From Ignavibacteriota bacterium (GTDB lineage: Bacteria > Bacteroidota > Ignavibacteria > UBA10030 > SZUA-254): a stretch of 14,819 nucleotides of DNA. Location: the NCBI GenBank assembly GCA_016191715.1, contig JACPVN010000366.1, positions 1 through 14,819 of the forward strand, written 5' to 3'. Each line of letters opens with the position of its first letter. Positions within the stretch are counted from its first letter, which is position 1. A model generated the notes under the pieces. It searched no databases. It saw only the letters and a program-made list of their open reading frames with translations, and was not told the origin of the DNA. Made by a program: the position numbers and the translations under genes. Below, one piece after another: positions 6,508-13,912 of this stretch.

Positions 6508-7268
6508 TTGAATTATTTATTCTCGCATTTGAGTTTGATATTATTCTTAGCGAGATGGATATATATATAAGCACTAATTTTTCTGAATCAGAAATTGCCA
6601 GGAAAATTGATTTATTCAAAAAGAGAAACTTCATAGAATATATTACCGATAGAGGCGGCTATGCAATACCAAATCATTCTAAGTTGGACGAGTTAGAAAA
6701 AAGACATGATTCATTAATAAGAGAAACTTTCCAGACTTTATCGTCAAGTATTGCACCTTATTCCCGATATATTAATCCAGTTAAGCCACTGATAAATAAG
6801 TCAATTGCATTCATTGGTATTCCATTTAGGATGGAAAATGAAATCAAATCAATTGAAGAAACTTGCAGGTCTAATGGTTTCTTCCCTTACATAATTAGCA
6901 GTGATGGCAGATTTGATGCTTTTCTTAATAAAGTACTGGGAGCTATCTTAATGTCAAAAATCTGCATTTTTGACTTGACCGATTACAACCCAAATGTTAT
7001 GCTTGAACTTGGTGTTGCTTTATCAAGTGATCGAGACATCATAGTCATTGCTAATGAAAACAAATATAATGAGACAGAAAAAGAGTGGATAAATAAAATT
7101 AAAGAAGAAACAGAATCAGAAGATTTCAAAAAGCTTGAAACAACTTTAGAAAATGCAAGATTTATAAAGCTTGTTCCGTCCGACGTGAGGGAACGATTTG
7201 TTCATCTTTATAAGGATACTGAAGACCTAAAAATAAAACTTAATTATTATTTCAATCAATTGCATTAA
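6504..7268 (+). CDS. Winged-helix-like N-terminus fused to TIR/deoxyribosyltransferase-like domain
   Basis: A 254-residue protein. Residues about 1-70 resemble a winged helix-turn-helix (FSESEIARKIDLFKKRNFIEYITDRGGYAIP). Residues about 98-185 form a Rossmann-like domain: SIAFIGIPF (100-108), a helix EIKSIEETCRSNG, then ICIFDLTDYNPNVMLELGVA (153-172) and DIIVIAN. The DLT..NPNV..ELG signature is shared by nucleoside 2-deoxyribosyltransferase-like and TIR-like domains, several of which cleave NAD or nucleotides in phage defence. Glu168 is the candidate catalytic residue. The C-terminus is a charged helical tail. TTG at 6504, overlapping the previous stop, is the chosen start because it keeps the hydrophobic first helix; an ATG at 6555 is the alternative. 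The nearby pyrimidine genes make a nucleoside-metabolism role a second option. Confidence 0.65.
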   Translation: MIELFILAFEFDIILSEMDIYISTNFSESEIARKIDLFKKRNFIEYITDRGGYAIPNHSKLDELEKRHDSLIRETFQTLSSSIAPYSRYINPVKPLINKSIAFIGIPFRMENEIKSIEETCRSNGFFPYIISSDGRFDAFLNKVLGAILMSKICIFDLTDYNPNVMLELGVALSSDRDIIVIANENKYNETEKEWINKIKEETESEDFKKLETTLENARFIKLVPSDVRERFVHLYKDTEDLKIKLNYYFNQLH

Positions 7269-7271
7269 AGT

Positions 7272-9320
7272 TTGAATGAGGTAATTGGGTTAGATAGATT
7301 GCTTGCGCCCACTCTTTATTCGGTTTTATTCATTTCATTTTTTTCTCTTATCTTGGGGGCGATGAACGGTAACGTGTTCAAATATTCAATTATCTTCGGC
7401 ATCTGCTTGATTGCTTTGTATTGCTTCGGGTATTTCTATCCCGTGAGTTTGACTTGGGGATTTCATTTCCTCGGATTGTTGCCGAATTATTTTTTCGTGA
7501 TGTATCTTTTCGGTTCTGTTCTTTACCTTTTGTTTATATTCACAAAAACGGGCGAACACTTTGTAGTGAAAAGTGCAAGGTTCATGGAACGGCGTCCATG
7601 GAAATTTCTCTCTCTTGTAACGGGAGTATTTCTTGTTGCGACAGTTCTGTTTAAGGTCAAAGCGCCGTTGCTCGGCGACGGATTTTTTCTTGTAAGAAAT
7701 TTCTCCGAAGCATTTCGCGGAATCTCCCCGCTCGACCTTCGGAACGAACCGTTGGCGACATATTATTATTATGGCTTCACTCTTGTATTCGGAACAAGTA
7801 CGTTTGAAGGATTTCTTCGAGCGTTTTGGATTGCAGGCGGTGTCAGTGGAATCGCTTTTCTTGTTTGTTCATTTTTTATTGTTCGAAATCTACTGGTGGA
7901 TGCAACGACGCAACTCATTACTTTTTTGTTTGTCTGCACTGCATCGTACATGCAACTGTTTTTTGGATATGTCGAATCGTACTCGATTGTTCTCACCGTC
8001 ATTTCATTGTATCTGTTGTGTTCTATTTTATACCTCAAACAAAAAGTACAATTTATCTGGCTTGCGCTTTGTTTTTTTCTTGCGTGTGTATTGCATTACC
8101 TGTCTGTTCTTTTACTACCATCATTGTTCTACTTAATGGTTCACGAGTGGAAAGAGCGTGGTATCAAACAAATTCTTGTTGGAACGTTGCTCATCGCAAC
8201 CGGCGTATCCATCATCCTTTTGCTTGCTGAATTTTCCATCGAAAATCTTCATGCATATGTTCCGCATAAACATTACCTCACGGTTGAAGAAAGCACAGAA
8301 GTATTTGAAGCATACTCGCAAGCCTACACACTATTTTCAATGTATCATCTTACAGATTGGTTTAATCTGTTCATTTTACTTTGTCCTGCACCTCTCTTCA
8401 TAATCGGTTTGTCGTTGTTCAAGTGGAAAACAATTGCTTGGAAATCGTCGGTCATAGTCTTTTTACTTTTCCTGATAGTACCATTCATACTGTTCACCTT
8501 TATTGCAAAATATGATTTGGGAGCCGCGAAAGATTGGGATATCGCGGCAACGTTTTTTCCACCAATAGTTCTCTTTGCTTGCTTTATCTTCTTTCATGCG
8601 GAAATAGTAGAGTCGAAGAAAATAGCTCTGATACTGCTTGGAATCTCGGTATTGAACTCAACCATGTGGTTTACTCTGAACGCACGCACTGATTCAGCAA
8701 TTGCCCGTGTGAAAGTGTTGATGGATCCAAGGAATGTTTCACACCTGGGACATTATGCTACGTCGCTTCATCTTGCAATGTATTACCATCAAACGGGAAA
8801 TCATTCTCCGGCAATTGATATATGGAAAGAGTTTTCAAAAAAATATCCTCTCGACCGTCGCGGGTATCTGAATATTCTTCAGAATATCAACACTGTAAAC
8901 AACCATGATTATAAAGAAATGAAAGAAGTGTATGAATCATGGGTGCGGATTGACTCTGCCAGCCGGCAGACCATTGAAGGATTTTCGAAGTTTTGCATCG
9001 AAGCAGGGAACTATTATTTTGAACACGACCAGCCGGCACAAGCAAAAGTATTTTACCATCGTGCTACGGAATTAACTCCGCAGTTTGCAAGAGCGTTTAA
9101 TAATCTGGGGAGTGTGTATGCAGTGCAGGAAAGTACAGCTCATGCAATTACATATTTCCTTCGCGCTATAGAATTGGATTCGGCATACGCCGATGCGTAC
9201 TACAACCTTGGTAATGCATACTATGATTCTCATGAAAAAGCATTGGCGAAAAAATATTATGAGAAAGCAGCGCATTTAGGAAACTCTTTTGCTCAAGAAT
9301 CCTTGAAAGAGAGTCAATAA
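7272..9320 (+). CDS. Multi-pass membrane protein (GT-C glycosyltransferase-like) with C-terminal TPRs
   Basis: A 682-residue integral membrane protein. About ten or more hydrophobic segments fill residues 10-465. The first large loop after about residue 130 holds APLLGDGFF (131-139), resembling the acidic loop of GT-C (PMT/ArnT-like) glycosyltransferases, and FFGYVESYS (230-238) lies between spans. Residues about 490-680 are soluble and contain tetratricopeptide repeats, clearest at about 571-602, 606-638 (ARAFNNLGSVYAVQ) and 640-672 (ADAYYNLGNAYYD). Such fusions are common in Ignavibacteriota and Bacteroidota relatives, but the substrate is unknown. The TTG start lies 3 bases after the previous stop. 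An ATG at codon 31 would cut into the first membrane segment, so TTG is preferred. It lies between hydA and the permease without a clear pathway link. Confidence 0.75.
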   Translation: MNEVIGLDRLLAPTLYSVLFISFFSLILGAMNGNVFKYSIIFGICLIALYCFGYFYPVSLTWGFHFLGLLPNYFFVMYLFGSVLYLLFIFTKTGEHFVVKSARFMERRPWKFLSLVTGVFLVATVLFKVKAPLLGDGFFLVRNFSEAFRGISPLDLRNEPLATYYYYGFTLVFGTSTFEGFLRAFWIAGGVSGIAFLVCSFFIVRNLLVDATTQLITFLFVCTASYMQLFFGYVESYSIVLTVISLYLLCSILYLKQKVQFIWLALCFFLACVLHYLSVLLLPSLFYLMVHEWKERGIKQILVGTLLIATGVSIILLLAEFSIENLHAYVPHKHYLTVEESTEVFEAYSQAYTLFSMYHLTDWFNLFILLCPAPLFIIGLSLFKWKTIAWKSSVIVFLLFLIVPFILFTFIAKYDLGAAKDWDIAATFFPPIVLFACFIFFHAEIVESKKIALILLGISVLNSTMWFTLNARTDSAIARVKVLMDPRNVSHLGHYATSLHLAMYYHQTGNHSPAIDIWKEFSKKYPLDRRGYLNILQNINTVNNHDYKEMKEVYESWVRIDSASRQTIEGFSKFCIEAGNYYFEHDQPAQAKVFYHRATELTPQFARAFNNLGSVYAVQESTAHAITYFLRAIELDSAYADAYYNLGNAYYDSHEKALAKKYYEKAAHLGNSFAQESLKESQ

Positions 9321-9350
9321 AATCCACCTGTTCTTTATTTCGGAGAAATC

Positions 9351-10763
9351 ATGAAACACGTACAACAAGAATTAGTTGAAATACCTGTTGAAGAAATTCA
9401 GCATAGTCCGCTCATCAACGATGACATCGCACCGACAAAAATTTCTCAGCGGACGTGGACGACATACAACATCGCCGCGTTGTGGATTGGAATGTCGGTC
9501 TGCATTCCCACGTATATGCTTGCAAGCGGTTTGATTGCCGGTGGAATGAACTGGTGGCAGGCAATTCTTACCATTGCTCTCGGCAACATCATCGTTGTCA
9601 TTCCGATGGTGTTGAACGCGCACGCAGGAACGAAGTACGGTATTCCGTTTCCGGTTCTTGCACGAGCGTCGTTTGGTGTGCTTGGCTCAAATGTTCCTGC
9701 GTTGCTTCGTGCCATTGTCGCATGTGGATGGTTTGGCATTCAAACATGGATTGGCGGACAAGCGATCAACGCGATGCTCGTGGTTCTTCTTCCGTTCTGG
9801 AAAGAGATGGTGATTGGTCCGTGGGTGAGTTTTTCAATTTTCTGGGGGATGAATGTGTATTTCATTATCAAAGGAACGGAATCCATTCGCTGGCTTGAAG
9901 CGCTTGCCGCTCCGTTCTTGATTGTTGTCGGACTTGCATTGCTTGGTTGGGCGTACGTTCAGGGTGGCGGCTGGGGACCGATTCTTTCTCAGCAAAGTAA
10001 ATTTCAAACTGCCGATGAATTTTGGAAATTCTTTGTTCCGTCTCTCACCGGCATGGTTGGATTTTGGGCAACTCTCTCGCTCAACATTCCTGATTTTTCC
10101 CGCTACGCGAAAAGTCAGCGAGAGCAAATGCTCGGACAAGCGCTTGGGCTTCCACCAACGATGACATTGTATTCATTCATTGGCGTCGCCGTTACTTCTG
10201 CAACGATTGTTATTTTCGGAGAAGCGATTTGGGACCCGGTAGTTCTTCTTGCAAAGTTCGATAATCCCATCATCATCGTGCTTGCAATGATTTCGCTTCT
10301 GGTAGCAACGCTGACAACGAACATCGCGGCTAACGTTGTCTCGCCTGCAAACGATTTTGCTAATCTCTTCCCGAAGAAAATCAGTTTCAAAACTGGTGGA
10401 CTCATCACTGCCGTCATCGGAATTGTGATGATGCCGTGGAAACTTCTCTCTGATTTCGGAACATACATTTTCGGCTGGTTGATTGGCTATTCAAGTTTTC
10501 TCGGTCCTATTGCCGGAGTAATGATTGCAGATTATTTCATCATCCGAAAGCGGGAGATGAACCTGAAAGATTTGTATCTCCGAAACGGTGAGTATGAATA
10601 TTCCCGCGGCTTTAACTCGAAAGCGCTCGTTGCTTTTGCCTGCGGAGTAGTGGTTGCGCTCATCGGTTTGTTCGTTGAGCCGCTTCGCTTCCTGTACGAT
10701 TACGCGTGGTTTGTCGGGTTTGGTGTGGCATTTGTGGTGTATGTGGTTTTGATGAAAAGGTAA
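9351..10763 (+). CDS. NCS1-family nucleobase/hydantoin:cation symporter
   Basis: A 470-residue NCS1 transporter with about 12 membrane segments, homologous to the hydantoin carrier Mhp1 and to bacterial uracil/allantoin permeases. Residues 31-70 carry the N-terminal family hallmark (TWTTYNIAALWIGM... GMNWWQA). Key substrate-site positions of Mhp1 appear conserved: Trp127 and Gln131 in GWFGIQTW match the Trp117/Gln121 spacing, Trp239 in GFWATLSLNIPDFSRY matches Trp220, and Asn324 in LTTNIAAN is the likely counterpart of Asn318. The ATG follows a strong GGAG ribosome-binding site. Together with preT, preA and hydA it makes a coherent uptake-and-degradation set for uracil, thymine, dihydropyrimidines or hydantoins. 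The exact substrate cannot be read from sequence. Confidence 0.92.
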   Translation: MKHVQQELVEIPVEEIQHSPLINDDIAPTKISQRTWTTYNIAALWIGMSVCIPTYMLASGLIAGGMNWWQAILTIALGNIIVVIPMVLNAHAGTKYGIPFPVLARASFGVLGSNVPALLRAIVACGWFGIQTWIGGQAINAMLVVLLPFWKEMVIGPWVSFSIFWGMNVYFIIKGTESIRWLEALAAPFLIVVGLALLGWAYVQGGGWGPILSQQSKFQTADEFWKFFVPSLTGMVGFWATLSLNIPDFSRYAKSQREQMLGQALGLPPTMTLYSFIGVAVTSATIVIFGEAIWDPVVLLAKFDNPIIIVLAMISLLVATLTTNIAANVVSPANDFANLFPKKISFKTGGLITAVIGIVMMPWKLLSDFGTYIFGWLIGYSSFLGPIAGVMIADYFIIRKREMNLKDLYLRNGEYEYSRGFNSKALVAFACGVVVALIGLFVEPLRFLYDYAWFVGFGVAFVVYVVLMKR

Positions 10764-10773
10764 TTCACTCTTG

Positions 10774-10788
10774 CCCGTCCGAGGCGGG
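10774..10788 (+). terminator. Short GC-rich hairpin after the permease
   Basis: A 6-base-pair stem (CCCGTC with GGCGGG, one G-T pair) and a CGA loop, 10 bases after the permease stop. It lacks a T-run, so intrinsic termination is uncertain. Similar short GC-rich palindromes occur as repeats between genes in some genomes. Confidence 0.4.
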
Positions 10789-10799
10789 TAAATGATTTG

Positions 10800-10824
10800 C
10801 CAATGGCATCCCTTTGGGAATTGG
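10800..10824 (+). terminator. Interrupted hairpin downstream of the permease
   Basis: An outer stem CCAAT/ATTGG and an inner stem TCCC/GGGA with a TTT loop, separated by a one-sided GGCA bulge. The sequence after it is AT-rich (AATTATTGTTATTTG). With the preceding hairpin it makes this gap the most likely transcript end between the permease and the next small genes. Confidence 0.4.
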
Positions 10825-10867
10825 AATTATTGTTATTTGAACTTCAGTATATTTTGCAATAATAAAG

Positions 10868-10896
10868 TTGAAACTTAATTCAGATTTCCCTATACT
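10868..10896 (+). promoter_or_regulatory. Sigma-70-like promoter before the small gene group
   Basis: TTGAAA and TATACT are separated by exactly 17 bases. A start of transcription about 7 bases after the -10 element would lie near 10903, leaving almost no leader before the ATG at 10906. That would give a nearly leaderless message for the first gene. This is by consensus match only; if the lineage uses a Bacteroidota-type promoter, this reading is wrong. Confidence 0.4.
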
Positions 10897-10905
10897 TACG
10901 GTGCA

Positions 10906-11229
10906 ATGCCTTTTAAACGCTATGAAATTTGGCTTGATGAAGACAACGTAATCTTTGTTTACTTTTCAACTGTGAAAGGTGAACTTATTGAATATGTTGT
11001 CAAATACATCTCATACATTGATGGGGAACCATACGAAATTTTAAGATACGACTGTGCGCATGATGTTGCTCATATTGACATTCTTGATTCGGATGGAAAT
11101 ACGGTTGAAAAACAATGGCTTCCTCACTTGAACTTCAAACAAGCGTTAACCTCGGCACGCTACGACATCGAACATAATTACCAATTCTATCGAGAAAGAT
11201 TTATCAAATGGCTCAAAGAAAAAAACTGA
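10906..11229 (+). CDS. Small protein with YDxAHxxxHxD motif, toxin-like (possibly DUF7718)
   Basis: A 107-residue protein with an N-terminal beta sheet (RYEIWLDEDNVIFVYF, LIEYVVKYISYIDG), then RYDCAHDVAHIDILD (47-61) carrying Tyr48, Asp49, His52, His56 and Asp58, and a C-terminal helix ending FYRERFIKWLKEKN. From memory this layout resembles a small domain-of-unknown-function family (perhaps DUF7718) found beside small partner genes. The His/Asp cluster could form an active or metal site. It is the first gene after the hairpin-containing gap and overlaps the next small gene by 22 bases. That fits a toxin-antitoxin-like pair, but no function is established. Confidence 0.6.
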   Translation: MPFKRYEIWLDEDNVIFVYFSTVKGELIEYVVKYISYIDGEPYEILRYDCAHDVAHIDILDSDGNTVEKQWLPHLNFKQALTSARYDIEHNYQFYRERFIKWLKEKN

Positions 11230-11390
11230 CAAGACCTCCTCGCCCCAAAAAAGACTGGACGTTACGGGATGTAATTTCCGATCTGAAAAAAGCCGGAGCA
11301 AAGGAAATTACTGACGCGATGATGAAAAAAGAACCGTATAAATCGTTCATAGGTAATACTCTCCGAAATGGAAAATTAATTTGTGAATGA
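11208..11390 (+). CDS. Small basic protein, overlapping partner of the preceding gene
   Basis: A 60-residue basic protein whose ATG lies inside the end of the previous gene (22-base overlap in another frame). It begins RKKLTRPPRPKKDWTLRDVISDLKKAGAKEITDAMM, a disordered basic tail followed by helices. I do not recognise a family. The overlap and size suggest a co-translated partner or antitoxin. An AT-rich, lysine-rich frame of this length could arise by chance, but the coherent helical pattern and tight overlap argue that it is real. Confidence 0.5.
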   Translation: MAQRKKLTRPPRPKKDWTLRDVISDLKKAGAKEITDAMMKKEPYKSFIGNTLRNGKLICE

Positions 11391-11453
11391 ATAGAGGAAG
11401 TAAAGGATATCCATCCTCTGACGTATAGACTTTTTTATTTAGCAAATATCACT

Positions 11454-11687
11454 ATGAAGTTCATTTATGATAAAGAAGTTGACGCCTTAAGTGTTACATT
11501 TCGCGACACAACCGTCATTTCAAAGGTGTTGGCTGAAGGGATTAATGCCGATTACGACACCGAAGGAAAATTAGTCGGCTTGGAAGTGTTGGATACTGTT
11601 AAACGATTTGGAAACACAGAAACGTTCAGGCAAGTTGTAATTGAAGGAATCGGTTCTTCTGTGGAAGCAGAATTGGCGGTTCACTAA
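11454..11687 (+). CDS. DUF2283 family small protein (second copy)
   Basis: A 77-residue DUF2283 protein: MKFIYDKEVDALSVTF, ADYDTEGKLVGLEVLD, and a longer C-terminal tail than the copy at 726-935. The two copies are clearly related but diverged, and this one lacks an adjacent DUF4258 gene. Its neighbours are the YDxAH protein and the small basic protein, 63 bases upstream. It could be an antitoxin that has changed partner, the third member of that group, or an orphan. recQ starts 64 bases downstream on the same strand. Confidence 0.75.
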   Translation: MKFIYDKEVDALSVTFRDTTVISKVLAEGINADYDTEGKLVGLEVLDTVKRFGNTETFRQVVIEGIGSSVEAELAVH

Positions 11688-11751
11688 GACAAAATATGTT
11701 ATCAAATTAACTACATGATCCTTGTTAGTACAGTTTGGTAAATAATTCCAA

Positions 11752-13788
11752 GTGAACAAAGTTCTCTCTACACTGAAACAATACTTCGGCTACACTTCTT
11801 TCCATCCGTTGCAGGAAGAAATTATCACCGACCTTCTCAATGATAAGGATGTGTTTGTGCTGATGCCGACGGGCGGAGGGAAATCGTTGTGTTATCAACT
11901 GCCGGCAATCATGCGGGAAGGAGTTACTGTTGTCATTTCTCCGTTGATTGCACTCATGAAAGATCAAGTGGACGGATTGCGGAAGAATGGAGTCCGTGCA
12001 TCGTTCATCAATAGTTCGATGAATGACGTGGAAATCGAATCGGTACGAAAAGAATTGCTGGCGAAGAATGTTCAACTGCTCTACGTTGCGCCGGAGAGAA
12101 TGAAACTCGGAACATTCCTGTCGTTTCTCAAACAACTCAACGTTCGTCTTTTTGCAATTGATGAAGCACACTGCATTTCGGAATGGGGACATGACTTCCG
12201 ACCTGATTACCGTCAACTCACGGTGTTGAGAAAAGAGTTTCCATCGGTTCCGGTTGTTGCGCTTACTGCGACAGCCGTTCCTGCAGTTCGGGAAGATATT
12301 CTGACGCATCTTCATTTGAGGAATCCTAAAACGTATGTTGCAAGTTTCAACCGGCAAAATCTTTTCTATCAAGTTCAGCCGAAACAGCAAACGTATCAGC
12401 AACTCCTCACGTATCTCAACAATCATAAAAACGATTCCGGAATAATTTATTGTTTCAGCAGAAAAGGAACGGAATCGCTTGCGGAGAAATTGAAGGATGA
12501 CGGGTACAAAGTTCTGCCGTATCATGCCGGATTAGATGCCGTAACCCGAACGAAGCATCAGGAAATGTTCATCAATGATGATGTGAATATCATCGTCGCT
12601 ACGATTGCGTTCGGGATGGGAATCAACAAGTCGAATGTGCGATTTGTGATTCATCATGACTTGCCGAAAAATATCGAGGGATATTATCAAGAAACGGGGC
12701 GCGCGGGGAGAGACGGTTTGCCAAGCGATTGCATTTTGTTTTTCGGCTACGGCGATATTGTGAAGATAGAATATTTCCTCGATCAAAAGCCGGAAGTGAG
12801 AGAACGGGAAATCGCGTATGCAAAATTGAAGGAACTCGTTCGTTATGCCGAAAGCCGTATCTGCAGAAGAAAAATTCTCCTGAATTATTTCGGTGAAAAA
12901 TATTCCGTTCCTAACTGCGGCAACTGCGATAACTGTCTGAACACCCGCGACATGATTGACGGAACAATCATCGCGCAGAAAATTATTTCATGTATCACTC
13001 GGACAGGAGAACGGTTCGGGATGAATTATATTGTTGATGTTCTGCTTGGAAATCCGACGGAAAAGATTTTACAGAACCGTCACGGAGAACTAAAAACATT
13101 CGGAGTTGGCAAAGAATACTCGAAGCGGGAGTGGCAAAGGTTTATTCGTGAATTGACAAGTTTGAAAGTGATTGATGTTCAGGAAGAACCGTATCCTGTA
13201 TTGAAACTGAACGATGCGAGCATGAGAGTGTTGAAAGGTGAAAAAGTTCTGCTTTCCGATCCTCATGTAGAAAAGCATCTTGTAGAAAAGAAAGAAGTAA
13301 CAACATCGGTTGATTCGGAGTTGTTTGAAAGTTTGCGCCGGTTAAGAAAGGAACTTGCCGTGCGTGAGAACGTGCCGCCGTATCTTATTTTCTCCGATGC
13401 AACACTCAAAGAACTTGCAAGCAAAAAGCCGACGGATGTTTCTGAACTCAGCACAATTACCGGAATGGGACAAGTGAAACTGCGGCGATACGGAAACATT
13501 TTCCTGAAAGAAGTTCAGAGGCATGTTCAACCGTACGACAAGTCTGCAATTGATAAACACGACCATGATTATTTTTCCACAAGTCCCAAAGGGATGGATT
13601 CCCATTCGGATGAGTATTCAAAGATGGGTACGAAGTGGACGGAAGTAGATGAGCAGATTCTTATTCGGGAATATTCAGAAGGGAAATCTATAAATGATAT
13701 AGCTTTGATTCTTCAGCGAAAAGAAGGAGGAATCCGTTCACGGCTTGCAAAGTTAGGGTTGATTGAAGATGAAAATTATTCCCAATAA
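11752..13788 (+). CDS. recQ: ATP-dependent DNA helicase RecQ
   Basis: A 678-residue RecQ helicase, which unwinds DNA 3' to 5' in recombination repair and fork processing. The Walker A motif is MPTGGGKS (38-45), motif II is DEAH (137-140) followed by the RecQ aromatic-rich loop CISEWGHDFRPDY, motif III is ALTATA (170-175) and motif VI is QETGRAGRDG (313-322). The zinc-binding RQC region has Cys371, Cys389, Cys392 and Cys395. An HRDC domain covers about 520-595. Beyond it, a linker leads to a C-terminal helix-turn-helix-like module at about 626-672 (WTEVDEQILIREYSEG... RLAKLGLI), making it longer than E. coli RecQ (about 610). The start is GTG with a weak upstream site. Confidence 0.95.
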   Translation: MNKVLSTLKQYFGYTSFHPLQEEIITDLLNDKDVFVLMPTGGGKSLCYQLPAIMREGVTVVISPLIALMKDQVDGLRKNGVRASFINSSMNDVEIESVRKELLAKNVQLLYVAPERMKLGTFLSFLKQLNVRLFAIDEAHCISEWGHDFRPDYRQLTVLRKEFPSVPVVALTATAVPAVREDILTHLHLRNPKTYVASFNRQNLFYQVQPKQQTYQQLLTYLNNHKNDSGIIYCFSRKGTESLAEKLKDDGYKVLPYHAGLDAVTRTKHQEMFINDDVNIIVATIAFGMGINKSNVRFVIHHDLPKNIEGYYQETGRAGRDGLPSDCILFFGYGDIVKIEYFLDQKPEVREREIAYAKLKELVRYAESRICRRKILLNYFGEKYSVPNCGNCDNCLNTRDMIDGTIIAQKIISCITRTGERFGMNYIVDVLLGNPTEKILQNRHGELKTFGVGKEYSKREWQRFIRELTSLKVIDVQEEPYPVLKLNDASMRVLKGEKVLLSDPHVEKHLVEKKEVTTSVDSELFESLRRLRKELAVRENVPPYLIFSDATLKELASKKPTDVSELSTITGMGQVKLRRYGNIFLKEVQRHVQPYDKSAIDKHDHDYFSTSPKGMDSHSDEYSKMGTKWTEVDEQILIREYSEGKSINDIALILQRKEGGIRSRLAKLGLIEDENYSQ

Positions 13789-13826
13789 TAATTCTTGAGT
13801 TCACTCGTTGTCAATTGTACAGATTA

Positions 13827-13892
13827 TTCACTTGTAATTATTGTAATTATTGATATTTTCATTATCCTGTAACACCAAGAATTTCAAGTGAA
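13827..13892. repeat. Inverted repeat upstream of the CoA-transferase gene
   Basis: TTCACTTG at 13827-13834 and its exact reverse complement CAAGTGAA at 13885-13892 lie in the 124-base gap between recQ and the next gene, with further imperfect pairing on both sides (AATT). A 50-base separation suits an operator pair or a weak stem-loop. No regulator gene is visible nearby. Confidence 0.3.
13832..13849 (+). repeat. Tandem 9-base duplication
   Basis: TTGTAATTA occurs twice head to tail, followed by a third, degenerate TTGATATTT. It lies in the AT-rich gap before the CoA-transferase gene and overlaps the left arm of the inverted repeat. It may be part of an AT-rich promoter region. Confidence 0.4.
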
Positions 13893-13912
13893 TTAACATC
13901 AAACCATCAATC

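Noticed and set aside
6444..6510. Programmed or accidental frameshift joining the 132-residue and 254-residue proteins into one
   Set aside because: The second frame is open only from 6447, those extra codons do not look like protein, and the 4-base TTGA overlap is a normal coupled start. No slippery sequence is evident.
7272..7362. Starting the TPR membrane protein at the ATG of codon 31 instead of TTG
   Set aside because: It would remove most of the first hydrophobic segment. The TTG lies 3 bases after the preceding stop and preserves it.
7771..8230. Two overlapping + strand frames of 121 and 134 codons inside the membrane gene
   Set aside because: Both are Cys/Phe/Leu-rich alternate-frame readings of a membrane-protein gene whose main frame is continuous for 682 codons with TPRs at the end.
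11725..12525. 266-codon open frame on the minus strand
   Set aside because: It lies inside recQ, whose helicase motifs are unambiguous. The translation is rich in Arg, Phe and Cys and shows no recognisable domain, as expected for an antisense shadow.
13836..13860. AT-rich stretch as a replication origin or att site
   Set aside because: Only a two-copy 9-base tandem repeat and a single inverted repeat are present, with no DnaA-box cluster, tRNA end or integrase nearby.
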